Below, in pieces: positions 11,879 through 22,803 of a stretch of 64,000 bases of DNA (positions within the stretch are counted from its first letter, which is position 1; every line of letters begins with the position of its first letter). The translations under genes were made by a program, and so were the position numbers. The DNA is from an uncultured Isoptericola sp. GTDB lineage: Bacteria; Actinomycetota; Actinomycetes; Actinomycetales; Cellulomonadaceae. The notes beneath the pieces are model-generated. The model had not been told where the DNA came from, did not search any database, and worked only from the letters and a program-made list of their open reading frames with translations. The stretch covers positions 62,001 to 126,000 of the forward strand of contig CANMFP010000002.1 of the NCBI GenBank assembly GCA_947497265.1, read 5' to 3'.

Positions 11879-12643
11879 TCAGTCGCGCCCGGAGGCCGCC
11901 GCGGCGTCGAGCAGCCACAGCGTCCGGTCGTGCCCGACGGCGCGCACGGCGGGCACCTGGGTCACCGGGCCGTCGGCCAGCGCGGCAGCCGCCTGAGCCG
12001 CCTTCTCGGCCCCGGCGGCGACCACCCACACCTCGCGAGCCAGGCCGATGGTGGCAAAGGTCAGCGACACCCGCTCGGACGGTGGCTTGGGGGAGTCGTG
12101 GACCGCGACCACGGACCCGGCGGCGGCGAGCGCGGGATGCTCGGGGAAGAGCGACGCGACGTGCCCGTCGGGGCCCATGCCGAGCAGGAGCACGTCGAAC
12201 GACGGTGCGGCGGCGCCGTCCGACGCGAAGGTGGCGAGCTCGGCGACGTAGCTCGCGGCCGCCTCCTCGGGCGTGCTCGCCTCGTCGGCGGCGTCGCCGT
12301 GCGGCAGCACGGCGTGGATGTTGCGGGCGGGCAGACCGGACGACGCGACGAGATCGTCGAGCAACGCCTCACGTGCCTGCGTCTCGTTCCGGTCGGCGTC
12401 ACCGGCAGGCAGGAAACGCTCGTCCCCCCACCACAGGTGCACGCCCGACCAGTCGACCGCGGCCCGCAACGGGCTGCTCGCCGCCGCGGCGAGAGTCTTG
12501 ATGCCGACGGTGCCGCCGGTGAGGACGACGTGCACGGGGCGACGGACGGACTGGACGTCCAGGATGCGGATGAGGAGCCGGGCCGCGGCGGCTTCCGCGA
12601 GGACGGTGGGGTCCGGGTGGACGACGACCAGGCGGGTGCTCAT
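11879..12643 (-). CDS. pgl: 6-phosphogluconolactonase
   Basis: Hydrolyses 6-phosphogluconolactone in the oxidative pentose phosphate pathway. 254 residues from ATG 12643 (MSTRLVVV); an in-frame upstream ATG adds six residues but is less likely. Family signatures: HVVLTGGTVGIKTL, VHLWWGDERFLP and LLGMGPDGHVASLFPEHP. Last gene of the tkt-tal-zwf-opcA-pgl run on the minus strand, 85 nt after opcA, and it ends at the shared terminator. Confidence 0.96.
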   Translation of the reverse strand: MSTRLVVVHPDPTVLAEAAAARLLIRILDVQSVRRPVHVVLTGGTVGIKTLAAAASSPLRAAVDWSGVHLWWGDERFLPAGDADRNETQAREALLDDLVASSGLPARNIHAVLPHGDAADEASTPEEAAASYVAELATFASDGAAAPSFDVLLLGMGPDGHVASLFPEHPALAAAGSVVAVHDSPKPPSERVSLTFATIGLAREVWVVAAGAEKAAQAAAALADGPVTQVPAVRAVGHDRTLWLLDAAAASGRD

Positions 12644-12728
12644 GCGATCTCCTCCGTGCACGACCGTTGCGGTGCCTCGCTCCGGTGCACCTCGTTCCTC
12701 GACGCCCCTGCGCGGGGGCTCCTCACGC

Positions 12729-13664
12729 TCATGCCGCCGCCTCGACCGTGTCGACCCGGGCCAGGCCCTTGCTGAGCACCTGACCGTAGATCTCGTCCGG
12801 GTCGAGCCTGCGCAGCTCCTCGATGAGTGCCTCCGAGAGCGAGCGGATGGGCAGGGACATGCGCCGCTCGGGCTTGCCGGGCTGGCTGATCGTGACGACC
12901 CGACCGTCAGGACGGTCCAGGACGATCGGGCCGCTCTTGCGCTCCAGGGTGACCCGGGTGATCGCGTCGGTGCCCTCGGTGCGCTCGACGGTCGCCGGGC
13001 ACTTCAGCTTCAGCCCGAGCCAGGCGGCCAGGAGGTCGAGCGACGTGTGCTGGGACTGTCCCTCGACCCGGACGGCGATGACCGGCTCGTACGGCGGCTG
13101 GTCGATCGCCGCCGCGATCAGGCCGCGCCACAGGGTGACACGAGCCCAGGCGAGGTCGGTGTCGCCCTCGGTGAACGACCCGGCGAGGCGCCCCAGCATC
13201 CCGACCGGGTCGCTCGCCGTCGTGGTGTCGGTGATGCGTCGCTGCGCCATCGCGCCCAGGGGGTCGGCGGTGGGGTGCTCCGGACCGCCGCTGGGCCACC
13301 AGACGACGATGGGCGCGTCCGGCAGCAGCAGCGGCATCACCAGGGTGTCGGGATGGTCCTGCAGCGGCTCGGCGCACCGCAGCACGACGACCTCGGAGGC
13401 GCCGGCGTCGCCGCCGACGCGGATCTGGGCGTCGAGGCGGCCCGCGGGCGCCCGCGTGGCGAGCGGCGCGACGACGACGACGCGGCAGGGGTGCTCGTGG
13501 CTGGCCTCGTTGGCGGCGCTCACCGCTGCCTCGATGTCGTCCTCGAGGGCGACGACGACGAGCGTCAGCACACGGCCCAGCGCGACCGCGCCGCCCTCGT
13601 CGCGCAGGTGGTCGAGCCGCTTGCTGACGGCGTTCGTCGTGGTGTCCGGCATGTCGATGATCAT
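12729..13664 (-). CDS. opcA: OpcA, glucose-6-phosphate dehydrogenase assembly protein
   Basis: Accessory protein needed for full glucose-6-phosphate dehydrogenase activity in cyanobacteria and actinobacteria. 311 residues, alpha/beta. Recognised by its place between zwf and pgl and by segments such as PIVVWWPSGGPEHP and LAWARVTLWRGLIAAAIDQ. It starts 28 nt after the zwf stop, in the same operon. Confidence 0.94.
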   Translation of the reverse strand: MIIDMPDTTTNAVSKRLDHLRDEGGAVALGRVLTLVVVALEDDIEAAVSAANEASHEHPCRVVVVAPLATRAPAGRLDAQIRVGGDAGASEVVVLRCAEPLQDHPDTLVMPLLLPDAPIVVWWPSGGPEHPTADPLGAMAQRRITDTTTASDPVGMLGRLAGSFTEGDTDLAWARVTLWRGLIAAAIDQPPYEPVIAVRVEGQSQHTSLDLLAAWLGLKLKCPATVERTEGTDAITRVTLERKSGPIVLDRPDGRVVTISQPGKPERRMSLPIRSLSEALIEELRRLDPDEIYGQVLSKGLARVDTVEAAA

Positions 13665-13692
13665 GGGTGTGCTCCTTCGTCGTGCCGGCGAA

Positions 13693-15234
13693 TCAGGGAC
13701 GGCGCCACGTGCGGCCGTCGCGGGCCATCATGGCGTCCGCCGACGACGGACCCCACGAGCCGGACGGGTACGGCTCGGGCCGGCCCTTGTTGCCCCAGTG
13801 CGCGATGACCGGATCGAGGATCTTCCAGGACAGCTCGACCTCCTCGCGGGTGGGGAAGAGCGGCGGGTCGCCCAGCAGGACGTCGAGGATGAGCCGCTCG
13901 TAGGCCTCGGGGGAGGACTCGGTGAAGGAGTGTCCGTAACCGAAGTCCATGGTGACGTCGCGGACCTCCATCGCGGTCCCCGGGACCTTCGCGCCGAACC
14001 GCAGCGTGACGCCCTCGTCGGGCTGGACCCTGATGACGAGGGCGTTGCTGCCCAGGTCGGAGGTGAGCGAGCTCTCGAACGGCAGGTGCGGCGCCGTCTT
14101 GAAGACGACGGCGACCTCGGTCACGCGGCGGCCCAGACGCTTGCCGCTACGCAGGTAGAACGGGACACCGGCCCAGCGGCGGTTGTCGATGTCGAGCCGG
14201 ACCGCGGCGTAGGTCTCGGTGGTGGACTCGGGGTTGAAGCCTTCCTCCTCGAGGAACCCCACGACCTTCTCGCCGCCCTGCCAGGCCGAGGCGTACTGCC
14301 CGCGGGCCGTGTGCCGGGACAGGTCCCGCGGCAGGCGGACCGACGACAACGCCTTGATCTTCTCGGCGCGCAGCGCGTCGGCGTCGAAGTTGACGGGCTC
14401 CTCCATCGCGACGAGTGCGAGCAGCTGGAGCAGGTGGTTCTGGATGACGTCGCGTGCTGCGCCCACGCCGTCGTAGTACCCGGCGCGCCCGCCGATGCCG
14501 ATGTCCTCGGCCATCGTGATCTGGACGTGGTCCACGTAGTTGCTGTTCCAGAGCGGCTCGAACATCTGGTTCGCGAAGCGGAGCGCCAGGATGTTCTGGA
14601 CCGTCTCCTTGCCGAGATAGTGGTCGATGCGGAAGACCGACTCCGGCTCGAACACCTTCGAGACGACGCTGTCGAGCTCGCGGGCGGACTGCAGGTCGTG
14701 GCCGAACGGCTTCTCGATGACGACCCGACGCCAGGCGTCCTCCGCCGACTCCGAGAGGCCCGAGCTCGAGAGCTGCTCGCAGACGAGGGGGAACGCGCTC
14801 GGCGGCACCGAGAGGTAGAAGGCGTGGTTGCCACCGGTGCCACGTTCGGCGTCCAGCTCCTCGACCGTCTTGCGCAGCCTCTCGAACGCCTCCGGGTCGT
14901 CGAACGAGCCCTGGACGAACCGGATGCCCTCGCTGAGCTGCTGCCACGTCGCCTCACGGAACGGGGTGCGCGCGTGCTCCTTGACCGCGTCGTGGACGAT
15001 CTCGCAGAAGTCCTGGTCGTCCCACTCGCGACGGGCGAACCCGGTGAGGGCGAAGCCGGGGGGCAGGAGCCCGCGGTTGGCGAGGTCGTAGACCGCCGGC
15101 ATGAGCTTCTTGCGCGACAGGTCGCCGGTGACGCCGAAGATCACCAGCCCGCAGGGGCCGGCTATCCGGGGCAGCCGCAGGTCGAGAGGATCGCGCAGCG
15201 GGTTCTGCTCAGCAGTGATCTTGGCCGGTCTCAC
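13693..15234 (-). CDS. zwf: Glucose-6-phosphate 1-dehydrogenase
   Basis: First enzyme of the oxidative pentose phosphate pathway, making 6-phosphogluconolactone and NADPH. 513 residues from GTG 15234 (VRPAKITAEQNP). Coenzyme loop VIFGVTGDLSRKKLMP and active-site RIDHYLGKETVQN are intact. The frame stays open far upstream through tal in another register, but no start there would be real. It is 59 nt downstream of tal and followed by its assembly factor opcA. Confidence 0.98.
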   Translation of the reverse strand: MRPAKITAEQNPLRDPLDLRLPRIAGPCGLVIFGVTGDLSRKKLMPAVYDLANRGLLPPGFALTGFARREWDDQDFCEIVHDAVKEHARTPFREATWQQLSEGIRFVQGSFDDPEAFERLRKTVEELDAERGTGGNHAFYLSVPPSAFPLVCEQLSSSGLSESAEDAWRRVVIEKPFGHDLQSARELDSVVSKVFEPESVFRIDHYLGKETVQNILALRFANQMFEPLWNSNYVDHVQITMAEDIGIGGRAGYYDGVGAARDVIQNHLLQLLALVAMEEPVNFDADALRAEKIKALSSVRLPRDLSRHTARGQYASAWQGGEKVVGFLEEEGFNPESTTETYAAVRLDIDNRRWAGVPFYLRSGKRLGRRVTEVAVVFKTAPHLPFESSLTSDLGSNALVIRVQPDEGVTLRFGAKVPGTAMEVRDVTMDFGYGHSFTESSPEAYERLILDVLLGDPPLFPTREEVELSWKILDPVIAHWGNKGRPEPYPSGSWGPSSADAMMARDGRTWRRP

Positions 15235-15293
15235 GGTGCCCCGTCTCTCTCGTGGTGCTGTTCTGTTGGTGCGTGATGGTCGTCGCCCGGCGC

Positions 15294-16406
15294 TCAGGCG
15301 CCGGCAGCGTCGAGCCCGGTCTTGGTCGTGGTGAGGAGCTCGTCCCAGCTCTTCTCGAACTTCGACACGCCCTCGTTCTCGAGCCGGGCCGTGACCTCGT
15401 CCATGGAGATGCCCTGCGCCTCGACGGCGGCCAGGGTCGCGAGCGCCTCGCCGGCGGTCCCGGAGACGGTGTCGCCCGAGATCTCGCCGTGGTCCGCGAC
15501 GGCGTCGAGCGTCGCCTGCGGCATCGTGTTGACGACGCCCGGCGCGACGAGCTCGGTGACGTAGAGGGTGTCGGGGTATGCGGGGTCCTTGACACCGGTG
15601 GACGCCCACAGGGGGCGCTGCGGCTTCGCGCCGGCCGCCGCCAGTGCCTGCCAGCGCTCGGAGGCGAACACCTCCTCGTAGGCGGCGTAGGCCAGACGAG
15701 CGTTCGCGATCGCCGCCTTGCCGCGCAGCGCGAGCGCCTCCTCGGTGCCGACGTCGGTGAGCGCCGCGTCCACGGCGGCGTCGACGCGGGAGACGAAGAA
15801 CGAGGCGACGGAGGCGATCGGCGCCAGGTCGTGGCCGGCCTCCCGGGCCCGCTCGAGCCCCGCGAGGAACGCGTCCATGACGTCGCGATAGCGGTCGATG
15901 GAGAAGATCAGCGTGACGTTGACGCTGAACCCTGCGGCGATCGTCTCGGTGATGGCCGGCAGGCCCTCGACGGTGGCGGGGATCTTGATCATGATGTTGG
16001 GCCGGTCGACGGTGGTCCACAGCCGGTGCGCCGTCTCGACGGTCGCCGCGGTGTCACGGGCCAGGCGGGGGTCGACCTCGATGGAGACCCGGCCGTCGAC
16101 GGTGTCGGTGGCGTCGTAGACGCCGCGCAGCACGTCCGCCGCCGCCCGCACGTCGTCGGTGGTGATCATCTCCACCGCCGCCTCCACGTCGGTCCCGGCC
16201 AGCTCGGTCAGGGCGGAGTCGTAGGCGTTCCCCGCGGAGAGCGCAGCAGCGAAGATCGTGGGGTTGGTGGTGACGCCGACGACGTCGTGGGAGTCGATCA
16301 GCCCGGCGAGGTTGCCGGTGTCGAGCCGCTCGCGCGAGAGGTCGTCCAACCAGATGGACACGCCTGCCTCGGAGAGGCGCTGGGTGGGTCGGTTCGTCTC
16401 GGTCAT
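15294..16406 (-). CDS. tal: Transaldolase
   Basis: Moves dihydroxyacetone units between sugar phosphates in the non-oxidative pentose phosphate pathway. 370 residues, the long form typical of actinobacteria. N-terminal [31 protein letters not shown], and the Schiff-base Lys in [13 protein letters not shown]. It lies between tkt (with a terminator-like hairpin between them) and zwf. Confidence 0.98.
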   Translation of the reverse strand: MTETNRPTQRLSEAGVSIWLDDLSRERLDTGNLAGLIDSHDVVGVTTNPTIFAAALSAGNAYDSALTELAGTDVEAAVEMITTDDVRAAADVLRGVYDATDTVDGRVSIEVDPRLARDTAATVETAHRLWTTVDRPNIMIKIPATVEGLPAITETIAAGFSVNVTLIFSIDRYRDVMDAFLAGLERAREAGHDLAPIASVASFFVSRVDAAVDAALTDVGTEEALALRGKAAIANARLAYAAYEEVFASERWQALAAAGAKPQRPLWASTGVKDPAYPDTLYVTELVAPGVVNTMPQATLDAVADHGEISGDTVSGTAGEALATLAAVEAQGISMDEVTARLENEGVSKFEKSWDELLTTTKTGLDAAGA

Positions 16407-16463
16407 CTCAGGTCTCCTGCCTCGACGTCGGTGGCCTCACCACCGCGTTGGTCACATGGTGGA

Positions 16464-16501
16464 CGACGACGGCGGCCGACGCCTGCCGGCCGCCGTCGTC
16501 G
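16464..16501 (-). terminator. Hairpin downstream of tkt
   Basis: Perfect 15-bp stem, 16464-16478 (CGACGACGGCGGCCG) with 16487-16501, 8-nt loop, 6 nt beyond the tkt stop on the minus strand. tal begins 58 nt further on. It probably reduces or ends tkt transcription, so tal-zwf-opcA-pgl may also need its own promoter. Confidence 0.7.
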
Positions 16502-16507
16502 GACGTG

Positions 16508-18619
16508 CTACGCGCCGCGGACCGCCGCGACGGACTCGCGGGCTGCGGCTGCCACGGCCTCGGCGGTGATGCCGAACTCGCGGTAGAGCGTCTGGTAGTC
16601 GGCGGACGCCCCGTAGTGCTCCAGCGAGACGCTGCGCCCGGCGTCGCCGACGATGTCGCGCCAGCCCTGCGCCACACCGGCCTCGACGGAGACGCGCGCC
16701 CGGACGGCCGCCGGCAGCACCGACTCGCGGTACGCGGCGTCCTGCCGGTCGAACCACTCGCGGCTCGGCAGCGACACGACGCGCGCGGCGACGCCGTCCG
16801 CCGCGAGGAGCTCGCGCGCCTCGACGGCCAGCTGGACCTCGGAACCGGTGCCCACGAGGATGACGTCCGGCGTGCCGTCGGTGTCGAGCAGGGTGTACCC
16901 GCCCTTGAGCGTGCCTTCCGCTCCGGCGAATCCCTCGGTGCCCCGCGGGAACGTGGGCACGCCCTGACGAGTCAGGACGAGCCCGGCCGGGTGGTCGCGG
17001 CCCTCGAGGATGCCGCGCCAGGCCCACGCGGTCTCGTTGGCGTCGGCGGGGCGGACGATGTCGAGGCCGGGGATGGCGCGCAGCGCGGCGAGGTGCTCGA
17101 CCGGCTGGTGGGTCGGACCGTCCTCGCCGAGGCCGATCGAGTCGTGCGTCCACACGAACGTGCTGGGGATGCCCATGAGGGCGGCCAGCCGGACCGATGC
17201 GCGCATGTAGTCGGAGAACTGCAGGAAGGTGCCGCCGTACGGGCGGGTGAGCCCGTGCAGGACGATGCCGTTCAGGATCGATCCCATGGCGTGCTCACGG
17301 ATGCCGAAGTGCAGCGTGCGGCCGTAGGGGTCGCCCGGGAACTTCTTCGTGGCGTGCTCGATCGGGACGAACGACGTCGCACCGTCCATGGTGGTGTTGT
17401 TCGAGCCGGCGAGGTCCGCCGAACCGCCCCAGAGCTCGGGCAGGACGTCGGCCAGCGCGGAGAGCACCTTGCCGGAGGCGGCGCGGGTCGCGATGCCCTT
17501 CGTCGACTCCTCGAACTGGGGCAGCGCGTCGGCCCAGCCCTCGGGCAGCTCACCGGCGGTGAGGCGCTCGAGGAGCGCCGCGCGCTCGGGGGCGGCCGTC
17601 TTCCACGCCTCGAAGGCGGTGTCCCACGCCGCGCGTTGGTCGCTCTGACGCTCCGCGACGGCGCGGGTGTACGCGAGGACCTCGTCGTCGATGTGGAAGG
17701 ACTTCTCGGGGTCGAGCTCGAGCACGGTCTTCATGCCCGCGACCTCGTCGGCGCCCATGGCGGAGCCGTGGATGCCGCCGGTGTTCTGCTTGGTGGGTGC
17801 CGGCCAACCGATGATGGTGCGCAGCGCGATGATGGAGGGCTTGCCGGTCTCGGCCTTCGCGGCGTCGAGCGCTGCGGCGAGCTCGTCGGTGTCCTCGGCG
17901 TAGCCGGTGCCGCCCTGCGTGAAGTCGACCCGCTGGGTGTGCCACCCGTAGGCCTCGTAGCGAGCGAGGACGTCCTCGGTGAACGCGATGTCCGTGTCGT
18001 CCTCGATCGAGATCTTGTTGTCGTCCCAGATCACGACGAGGTTGCCGAGCTGCTGGTGCCCGGCGAGGGAGGACGCCTCGGAGGTCACGCCCTCCTGCAG
18101 GTCGCCGTCGGAGGCGATCACGTACACGTGGTGGTCGAACGGCGAGGTCCCCGGTGCGGCGTCGGGGTCGAGCAGGCCCCGCTCGCGGCGCGCGCCGTAG
18201 GCCATGCCGACGGCGGAGGCGAGCCCCTGGCCGAGCGGCCCGGTCGTGATCTCGACGCCGGGCGTGTGGCCGTACTCGGGGTGGCCCGGGGTCTGCGAGT
18301 CCCAGGTGCGCAGCGCGGCGATGTCGTCCATCTCCATGCCGTAGCCGGCGAGGAAGAGCTGCAGGTACAGCGTCAGCGACGAGTGCCCCGCGGAGAGCAC
18401 GAACCGGTCGCGTCCCACCCAGGCCGGATCGCTCGGGTCGTGGCGCATCGTCTTCTGGAAGAGCAGGTACGCGGCGGGCGCGAGCGAGATCGCGGTGCCG
18501 GGGTGGCCGGAGCCGCACTTCTCGACGGCGTCGGCGGCGAGCGCCTTGATGGACTTGACCGCGCGCGCGTCGAGTTCGTTCCACTCGAGCGGCGACAGTG
18601 CGGGGTCGAACGCGTTCAC
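16508..18619 (-). CDS. tkt: Transketolase
   Basis: Thiamine-diphosphate enzyme of the non-oxidative pentose phosphate pathway. 703 residues from GTG 18619 ([13 protein letters not shown]), with AGGAAAGAGG-like purines upstream. Substrate His in [14 protein letters not shown], ThDP/Mg motif [14 protein letters not shown]...[12 protein letters not shown]-terminal [12 protein letters not shown]. First gene of the minus-strand pentose phosphate set, divergent from ctaB. Confidence 0.98.
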   Translation of the reverse strand: MNAFDPALSPLEWNELDARAVKSIKALAADAVEKCGSGHPGTAISLAPAAYLLFQKTMRHDPSDPAWVGRDRFVLSAGHSSLTLYLQLFLAGYGMEMDDIAALRTWDSQTPGHPEYGHTPGVEITTGPLGQGLASAVGMAYGARRERGLLDPDAAPGTSPFDHHVYVIASDGDLQEGVTSEASSLAGHQQLGNLVVIWDDNKISIEDDTDIAFTEDVLARYEAYGWHTQRVDFTQGGTGYAEDTDELAAALDAAKAETGKPSIIALRTIIGWPAPTKQNTGGIHGSAMGADEVAGMKTVLELDPEKSFHIDDEVLAYTRAVAERQSDQRAAWDTAFEAWKTAAPERAALLERLTAGELPEGWADALPQFEESTKGIATRAASGKVLSALADVLPELWGGSADLAGSNNTTMDGATSFVPIEHATKKFPGDPYGRTLHFGIREHAMGSILNGIVLHGLTRPYGGTFLQFSDYMRASVRLAALMGIPSTFVWTHDSIGLGEDGPTHQPVEHLAALRAIPGLDIVRPADANETAWAWRGILEGRDHPAGLVLTRQGVPTFPRGTEGFAGAEGTLKGGYTLLDTDGTPDVILVGTGSEVQLAVEARELLAADGVAARVVSLPSREWFDRQDAAYRESVLPAAVRARVSVEAGVAQGWRDIVGDAGRSVSLEHYGASADYQTLYREFGITAEAVAAAARESVAAVRGA

Positions 18620-18956
18620 GTATGCCTCTTTCCTGCCCGAGGCGTGGCCCCGGGAGCTCTGCTGCTGTGGCCGGGCGCGGCAGGCCTCGCCTCTGGCGGC
18701 GAGGACGGTCATCGTGCACAGCGGACGAACCGGTGCGCACGACGGCACCAGTGCCCTGCGGTGTGCGTCTCCACACTAGCGGTGACGGGCGGACAACGCG
18801 CCCATGCCTCGAATCCATCCCACCATGTGGGCGCGACGAGATCGTCGGCCCACGCACTGACGCTTCTCACACCGCTCCGGCACCCGGCGAGGACGAGAGA
18901 TCGCACAGGTCGGCGTACGATGGGCCCGACCGACCGACCCCCTCGCGAACGGAAGC
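18620..18956. promoter_or_regulatory. Divergent tkt / ctaB intergenic region
   Basis: 337 nt with no convincing ORF. On the plus strand TACGAT (18916-18921) is a good -10 candidate for ctaB. On the minus strand TAGTGT (complement of 18773-18778) is a -10 candidate for tkt. Neither has a clear -35 at the right distance. No long inverted repeat was noticed. Confidence 0.4.
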
Positions 18957-19931
18957 ATGAGGCGCGTGAGCACCCCGAGCCGCACGACGTCCGACTCGTC
19001 GACCACACGCGCCGCAGTGCACCGTCCCGACGGCGCTCGTGCGGCGTCCTGGCGGGACCGCGTCGGCGCCTACGTCGCCCTCACCAAGCCGCGCATCATC
19101 GAGCTGCTGCTGGTGACCACCGTGCCGACGATGATCCTCGCGCAGGGCGGGCTGCCAGACCTGTGGCTCGTCGTCAAGACGCTCGTCGGCGGCGCGCTCG
19201 CGGCCGGGTCGGCCAACGCCTTCAACTGCTATCTCGACCGGGACATCGACGAGGTGATGAACCGCACCAAGCGGCGACCCCTCGTCACCGGGGAGGTCCT
19301 GCCGCGCAGCGCGCTGATCTTCGCCACGGCGCTCGGCACGGTGTCGCTGGTGTGGTTCGCCTGGCTCGTGAACCTGCAGGCGGCATGGCTGACGGGTGGG
19401 GCGATCGCCATCTACGTCGTCGGCTACACGATGATCCTCAAGCGGCGCACCTCGCAGAACATCGTCTGGGGCGGCATCGCCGGCTGCATGCCGGTGTTCA
19501 TCGGGTGGGCGGCCGTGACCGGGTCGCTGAGCTGGGCGGCGCTGGCGCTGTTCGGCGTCATCTTCTTCTGGACGCCGCCGCACTACTGGCCGCTGTCGGT
19601 CAAGTTCAAGAAGGACTACGAGAACGCGGGCGTGCCGATGCTGCCCGTGGTCGCCTCCGACCGCCGCGTCGCAGCCGAGATGGTCGGCCACACGGTGGCG
19701 ATGATCGCCTGCTCGCTCGCGCTGGTGCCGCTCGCCGGCATGACGTGGGTGTACACCGCCGTCGCCGTCGTGACGGGCGGATGGTTCCTCTGGCTCACCA
19801 TCGCCATGCTGCGCAAGGCCCAGGGCCGGACCCGGGGAGGCCCGGGGGCGATGAAGGTCTTCCACGCCTCGATCACGTACCTCACCGTGCTGTTCGTCGC
19901 CGTCGCGGTCGACGTCTTCCTCCCGTTCTGA
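18957..19931 (+). CDS. ctaB: Protoheme IX farnesyltransferase
   Basis: Polytopic UbiA-family prenyltransferase that turns heme B into heme O for the terminal oxidase. 324 residues with about nine hydrophobic helices. The Asp-rich prenyl-diphosphate site is seen in [20 protein letters not shown], and the second site in [32 protein letters not shown] is a family hallmark. ATG 18957 is close to GGAAG; GTG 18966 is an alternative. Placement next to tkt is the actinobacterial norm. Confidence 0.95.
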   Translation: MRRVSTPSRTTSDSSTTRAAVHRPDGARAASWRDRVGAYVALTKPRIIELLLVTTVPTMILAQGGLPDLWLVVKTLVGGALAAGSANAFNCYLDRDIDEVMNRTKRRPLVTGEVLPRSALIFATALGTVSLVWFAWLVNLQAAWLTGGAIAIYVVGYTMILKRRTSQNIVWGGIAGCMPVFIGWAAVTGSLSWAALALFGVIFFWTPPHYWPLSVKFKKDYENAGVPMLPVVASDRRVAAEMVGHTVAMIACSLALVPLAGMTWVYTAVAVVTGGWFLWLTIAMLRKAQGRTRGGPGAMKVFHASITYLTVLFVAVAVDVFLPF

Positions 19932-19965
19932 CCTGCCGGCGGCCGGGAACGGGCATGATGGGCGT

Positions 19966-20916
19966 GTGACCGCTCCCGCTGACCTGCAGCCCGCCCTCGA
20001 GGCGGCCCTGCGCGACTACCTCGCCCACGTGCGGGTCGAGCGCGGCCTGTCGGCGAACACGGTCGCGGCCTACCGGCGGGACCTGGACCGTTACGCGCGG
20101 TTCCTGGCCGGTGCCGGCCGCACCACCCTCGAGCAGGTGACCGAGCACGACGTGACGGCGTTCCTGACGGCGGTCCGCGAGGGCTCGGACGACGGGCGCG
20201 CACTCTCGGCGTCGTCGGCGGCCCGTTCTCTGGCGGCCGTGCGGGGCTGGCACCGGTTCGCCCGTGCCGAGGGGATGGCGTCCGAGGACCCGTCGGCCGA
20301 GGTGGCGGCCCCCACCCAGGCGAGGCGGCTGCCGCACGCCCTGAGCATCGACGACGTCGCGCGGCTCCTCGACGCCGCGTCGTCGGGGGACACCCCTGCG
20401 GGCCTGCGCGACCGGGCACTGCTCGAGCTGCTGTACTCCACCGGCGGGCGGATCAGCGAGGTGGTCGGCCTGGACGTCGACGACGTGGGGTCCGACGCGC
20501 TCGTGCGGCTCTTCGGCAAGGGCAGCAAGGAGCGCATCGTGCCGGTCGGTTCGTACGCGCGCGACGCCGTGGACGCGTACCTCGTCCGAGCCCGACCGGT
20601 GCTGGCGGCGGCCGGCTCCGCCCGCGGCCGGAGCACCCCGGCGCTGTTCCTCAACACCCGCGGCAACCGGCTCTCGCGGCAGAGCGCCTGGGCCGTGCTG
20701 CAGGGCGCCGCCGAGCGCGCGGGCCTGACCGAGCATGTCTCGCCGCACACGCTGCGGCACTCGTTCGCGACCCACCTGCTCGCGGGCGGCGCGGACGTCC
20801 GGGTGGTCCAGGAGCTGCTGGGCCACGCGTCGGTCACGACCACGCAGATCTACACGATGGTCACTCCCGAGGCGCTCCGTGAGGTCTACGCCGCCACGCA
20901 CCCGCGGGCCCGCTAG
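19966..20916 (+). CDS. xerD: XerD-type tyrosine recombinase
   Basis: Site-specific recombinase that resolves chromosome dimers at dif, 316 residues from GTG 19966. SAM-like N-terminal domain (residues about 10-100, [15 protein letters not shown]), then the catalytic domain with Arg in TGGRISEV, Lys in [33 protein letters not shown] and nucleophile Tyr in IYTMVTP. Because it sits with parA-scpA-scpB it is read as the housekeeping recombinase, not a phage or island integrase. Confidence 0.94.
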   Translation: MTAPADLQPALEAALRDYLAHVRVERGLSANTVAAYRRDLDRYARFLAGAGRTTLEQVTEHDVTAFLTAVREGSDDGRALSASSAARSLAAVRGWHRFARAEGMASEDPSAEVAAPTQARRLPHALSIDDVARLLDAASSGDTPAGLRDRALLELLYSTGGRISEVVGLDVDDVGSDALVRLFGKGSKERIVPVGSYARDAVDAYLVRARPVLAAAGSARGRSTPALFLNTRGNRLSRQSAWAVLQGAAERAGLTEHVSPHTLRHSFATHLLAGGADVRVVQELLGHASVTTTQIYTMVTPEALREVYAATHPRAR

Positions 20917-21005
20917 CGCGCGCCGCCACGCACCCGTGGCGACCCGAGGGCCGATGTCCACCACGCCGCGCGGCGGACCGGTGCCCGGCAGACCACCGGT
21001 GTAGC

Positions 21006-21953
21006 GTGACGGACGTGAGCGACGCACCCGGGGGGAGCGACACGATGACGCAGTCCGCGACGGCCGAGAGCACGTTGCCCGGGGTCCCGGGCCGGCAACA
21101 GGACGACGGACCGGCCACCGACGTGGTTGGCCGGCCGCTGCCCGACTTCCCCGAGCCACCGCCCCGCAGCACGCACGGCCCGGCGAGGATCGTGGCGATG
21201 TGCAACCAGAAGGGCGGCGTCGGCAAGACGACGACCACGATCAACCTCGGCGCGGCCCTGGCCGAGTACGGCCGCAGGGTGCTCCTGGTCGACTTCGACC
21301 CGCAGGGCGCCGCGTCGGTCGGCGTGGGGATCAGTCCGCACGAGCTCGACCTGAGCGTCTACAACCTGATCATGGACCGTGACGTCGAGCTGTCGGACGT
21401 CGTGCGGACGACGGCCGTCGAAGGGCTCGACGTGGTCCCGGCGAACATCGACCTGTCGGCGGCGGAGGTCCAGCTCGTCGGCGAGGTCGCCCGCGAGTCG
21501 ATCCTGTCGCGGGCCCTGCGCCCGGCTCTCGCCGACTACGACGTGATCCTGGTCGACTGCCAGCCGTCCCTGGGGCTGCTCACGGTGAACGCCCTGACGG
21601 CAGCCCACGGCGTGCTCATCCCGCTCGAGTGCGAGTTCTTCGCGCTGCGCGGTGTCGCCCTCCTGGTCGAGACCATCGACAAGGTCAAGGATCGTCTCAA
21701 CCCGGACCTCGAGGTGGACGGCATCCTGCCGACCATGTTCGACTCGCGCACGCTGCACTCGCGCGAGGTCGTGCAGCGGGTCCACGAGGCCTTCGGTGAC
21801 ACGCTGCTGCACACGGTCATCGGGCGGACCGTGAAGTTCCCGGACGCCTCGGTGGCTGCCGAGCCGATCACCGCCTACGCCCCCACCCACCGGGGGGCGT
21901 CCGCCTACCGGCAGCTCGCGCGCGAGCTCGTGGCCCGTGGAAGCACCTCCTGA
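21006..21953 (+). CDS. parA: ParA/Soj-family chromosome-partitioning ATPase
   Basis: Deviant Walker A ATPase of the ParA/Soj type, 315 residues. Roughly the first 55 residues are an acidic, Pro-rich tail without fold. The ATPase then starts with IVAMCNQKGGVGKTTTTINL and VDFDPQGAASVGVG, followed by VDCQPSLGLLTVNAL. No parB is next to it; this copy belongs to the conserved xerD-parA-scpA-scpB set rather than the origin-proximal parAB. Start GTG 21006 or GTG 21015. Overlaps scpA by 17 nt. Confidence 0.92.
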   Translation: MTDVSDAPGGSDTMTQSATAESTLPGVPGRQQDDGPATDVVGRPLPDFPEPPPRSTHGPARIVAMCNQKGGVGKTTTTINLGAALAEYGRRVLLVDFDPQGAASVGVGISPHELDLSVYNLIMDRDVELSDVVRTTAVEGLDVVPANIDLSAAEVQLVGEVARESILSRALRPALADYDVILVDCQPSLGLLTVNALTAAHGVLIPLECEFFALRGVALLVETIDKVKDRLNPDLEVDGILPTMFDSRTLHSREVVQRVHEAFGDTLLHTVIGRTVKFPDASVAAEPITAYAPTHRGASAYRQLARELVARGSTS

Positions 21954-22803
21954 TCCCGGCCGGACCGAGACGCCGCGGGCGGGGGCGTTCACGGTCCACC
22001 TCGCCAACTTCGACGGTCCGTTCGACCTGCTGCTCTCGCTGATCAACGCACGCAAGCTCGACGTCACCGAGGTGGCGCTGGCTGAGGTGACCGACGACTT
22101 CGTGGCGCACATCCGAGCGGCGGACACGGCCTCGCGGGAGGCGGCGGGTCGCGGCGAGGAGCACCCCTCGTGGGACCTCGGTGCGGCGAGCGAGTTCCTG
22201 GTCGTCGCAGCGACCCTGCTCGACCTGAAGGCCGCCAGGCTGCTGCCGGGCATCGCCGAGGAGGACGCCGAGGACCTGGAGCTGCTGGAGGCGCGTGACC
22301 TGCTGTTCGCCCGGCTGCTGCAGTACCGCGCCTACAAGGAGGTCTCCGCCGTGCTGGCCGATCGGCTGGCCACGGAGGGGCGGCGGGTGCCGCGCTCGGT
22401 CCCGATGGAGAGCCACCTGGCGGCGATGCTGCCCGAGCTGGTCTGGACCCTCGACGCCGACCGGATCGCCGTGCTGGCGGCGAAGGCCCTCGAGCCGAGG
22501 CTGCCCCCGGTGGTCGGGCTCAGCCACCTGCACGCGCCCGCGGTGAGCGTGCGCGAGCAGGCGGTCGTCGTCGCCCGAAGGCTGCGGCGAGACCACGTCG
22601 CGACCTTCCGCGCGCTGGCGGCGGGGGAGGAGCGCCTCGTGGTGGTGGCGCGGTTCCTGGCGCTGCTGGAGCTCTTCCGCAACGGTCAGGTGGCGTTCGA
22701 CCAGGTGGTGGCGCTCGGCGAGCTCACCGTGCGGTGGACCGGCGACGACGGCGGCGACGAGATCGGCGAGGAGTTCGAGGGCGCCGTGGAGGGAGCAGCA
22801 TGA
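21937..22803 (+). CDS. scpA: ScpA, segregation and condensation protein A
   Basis: Kleisin subunit that bridges SMC heads in chromosome condensation. 288 residues, normal. N-terminal FTVHLANFDGPFDLLLSLI is diagnostic, with a C-terminal winged-helix region (VVVARFLALLELFRNGQVAF). GTG 21937 lies within the end of parA, and the gene overlaps scpB by 4 nt (ATGA), so the three are probably translated together. Confidence 0.95.
   Translation: MEAPPDPGRTETPRAGAFTVHLANFDGPFDLLLSLINARKLDVTEVALAEVTDDFVAHIRAADTASREAAGRGEEHPSWDLGAASEFLVVAATLLDLKAARLLPGIAEEDAEDLELLEARDLLFARLLQYRAYKEVSAVLADRLATEGRRVPRSVPMESHLAAMLPELVWTLDADRIAVLAAKALEPRLPPVVGLSHLHAPAVSVREQAVVVARRLRRDHVATFRALAAGEERLVVVARFLALLELFRNGQVAFDQVVALGELTVRWTGDDGGDEIGEEFEGAVEGAA

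Noticed and set aside
18791-18796. GGACAA as complement of a TTGTCC -35 for tkt
   Set aside because: Only 12 nt from the candidate -10.
19966-20916. Tyrosine recombinase as the integrase of a mobile element
   Set aside because: It is XerD by motif and context (ctaB-xerD-parA-scpAB); no attachment repeats or phage genes are nearby.
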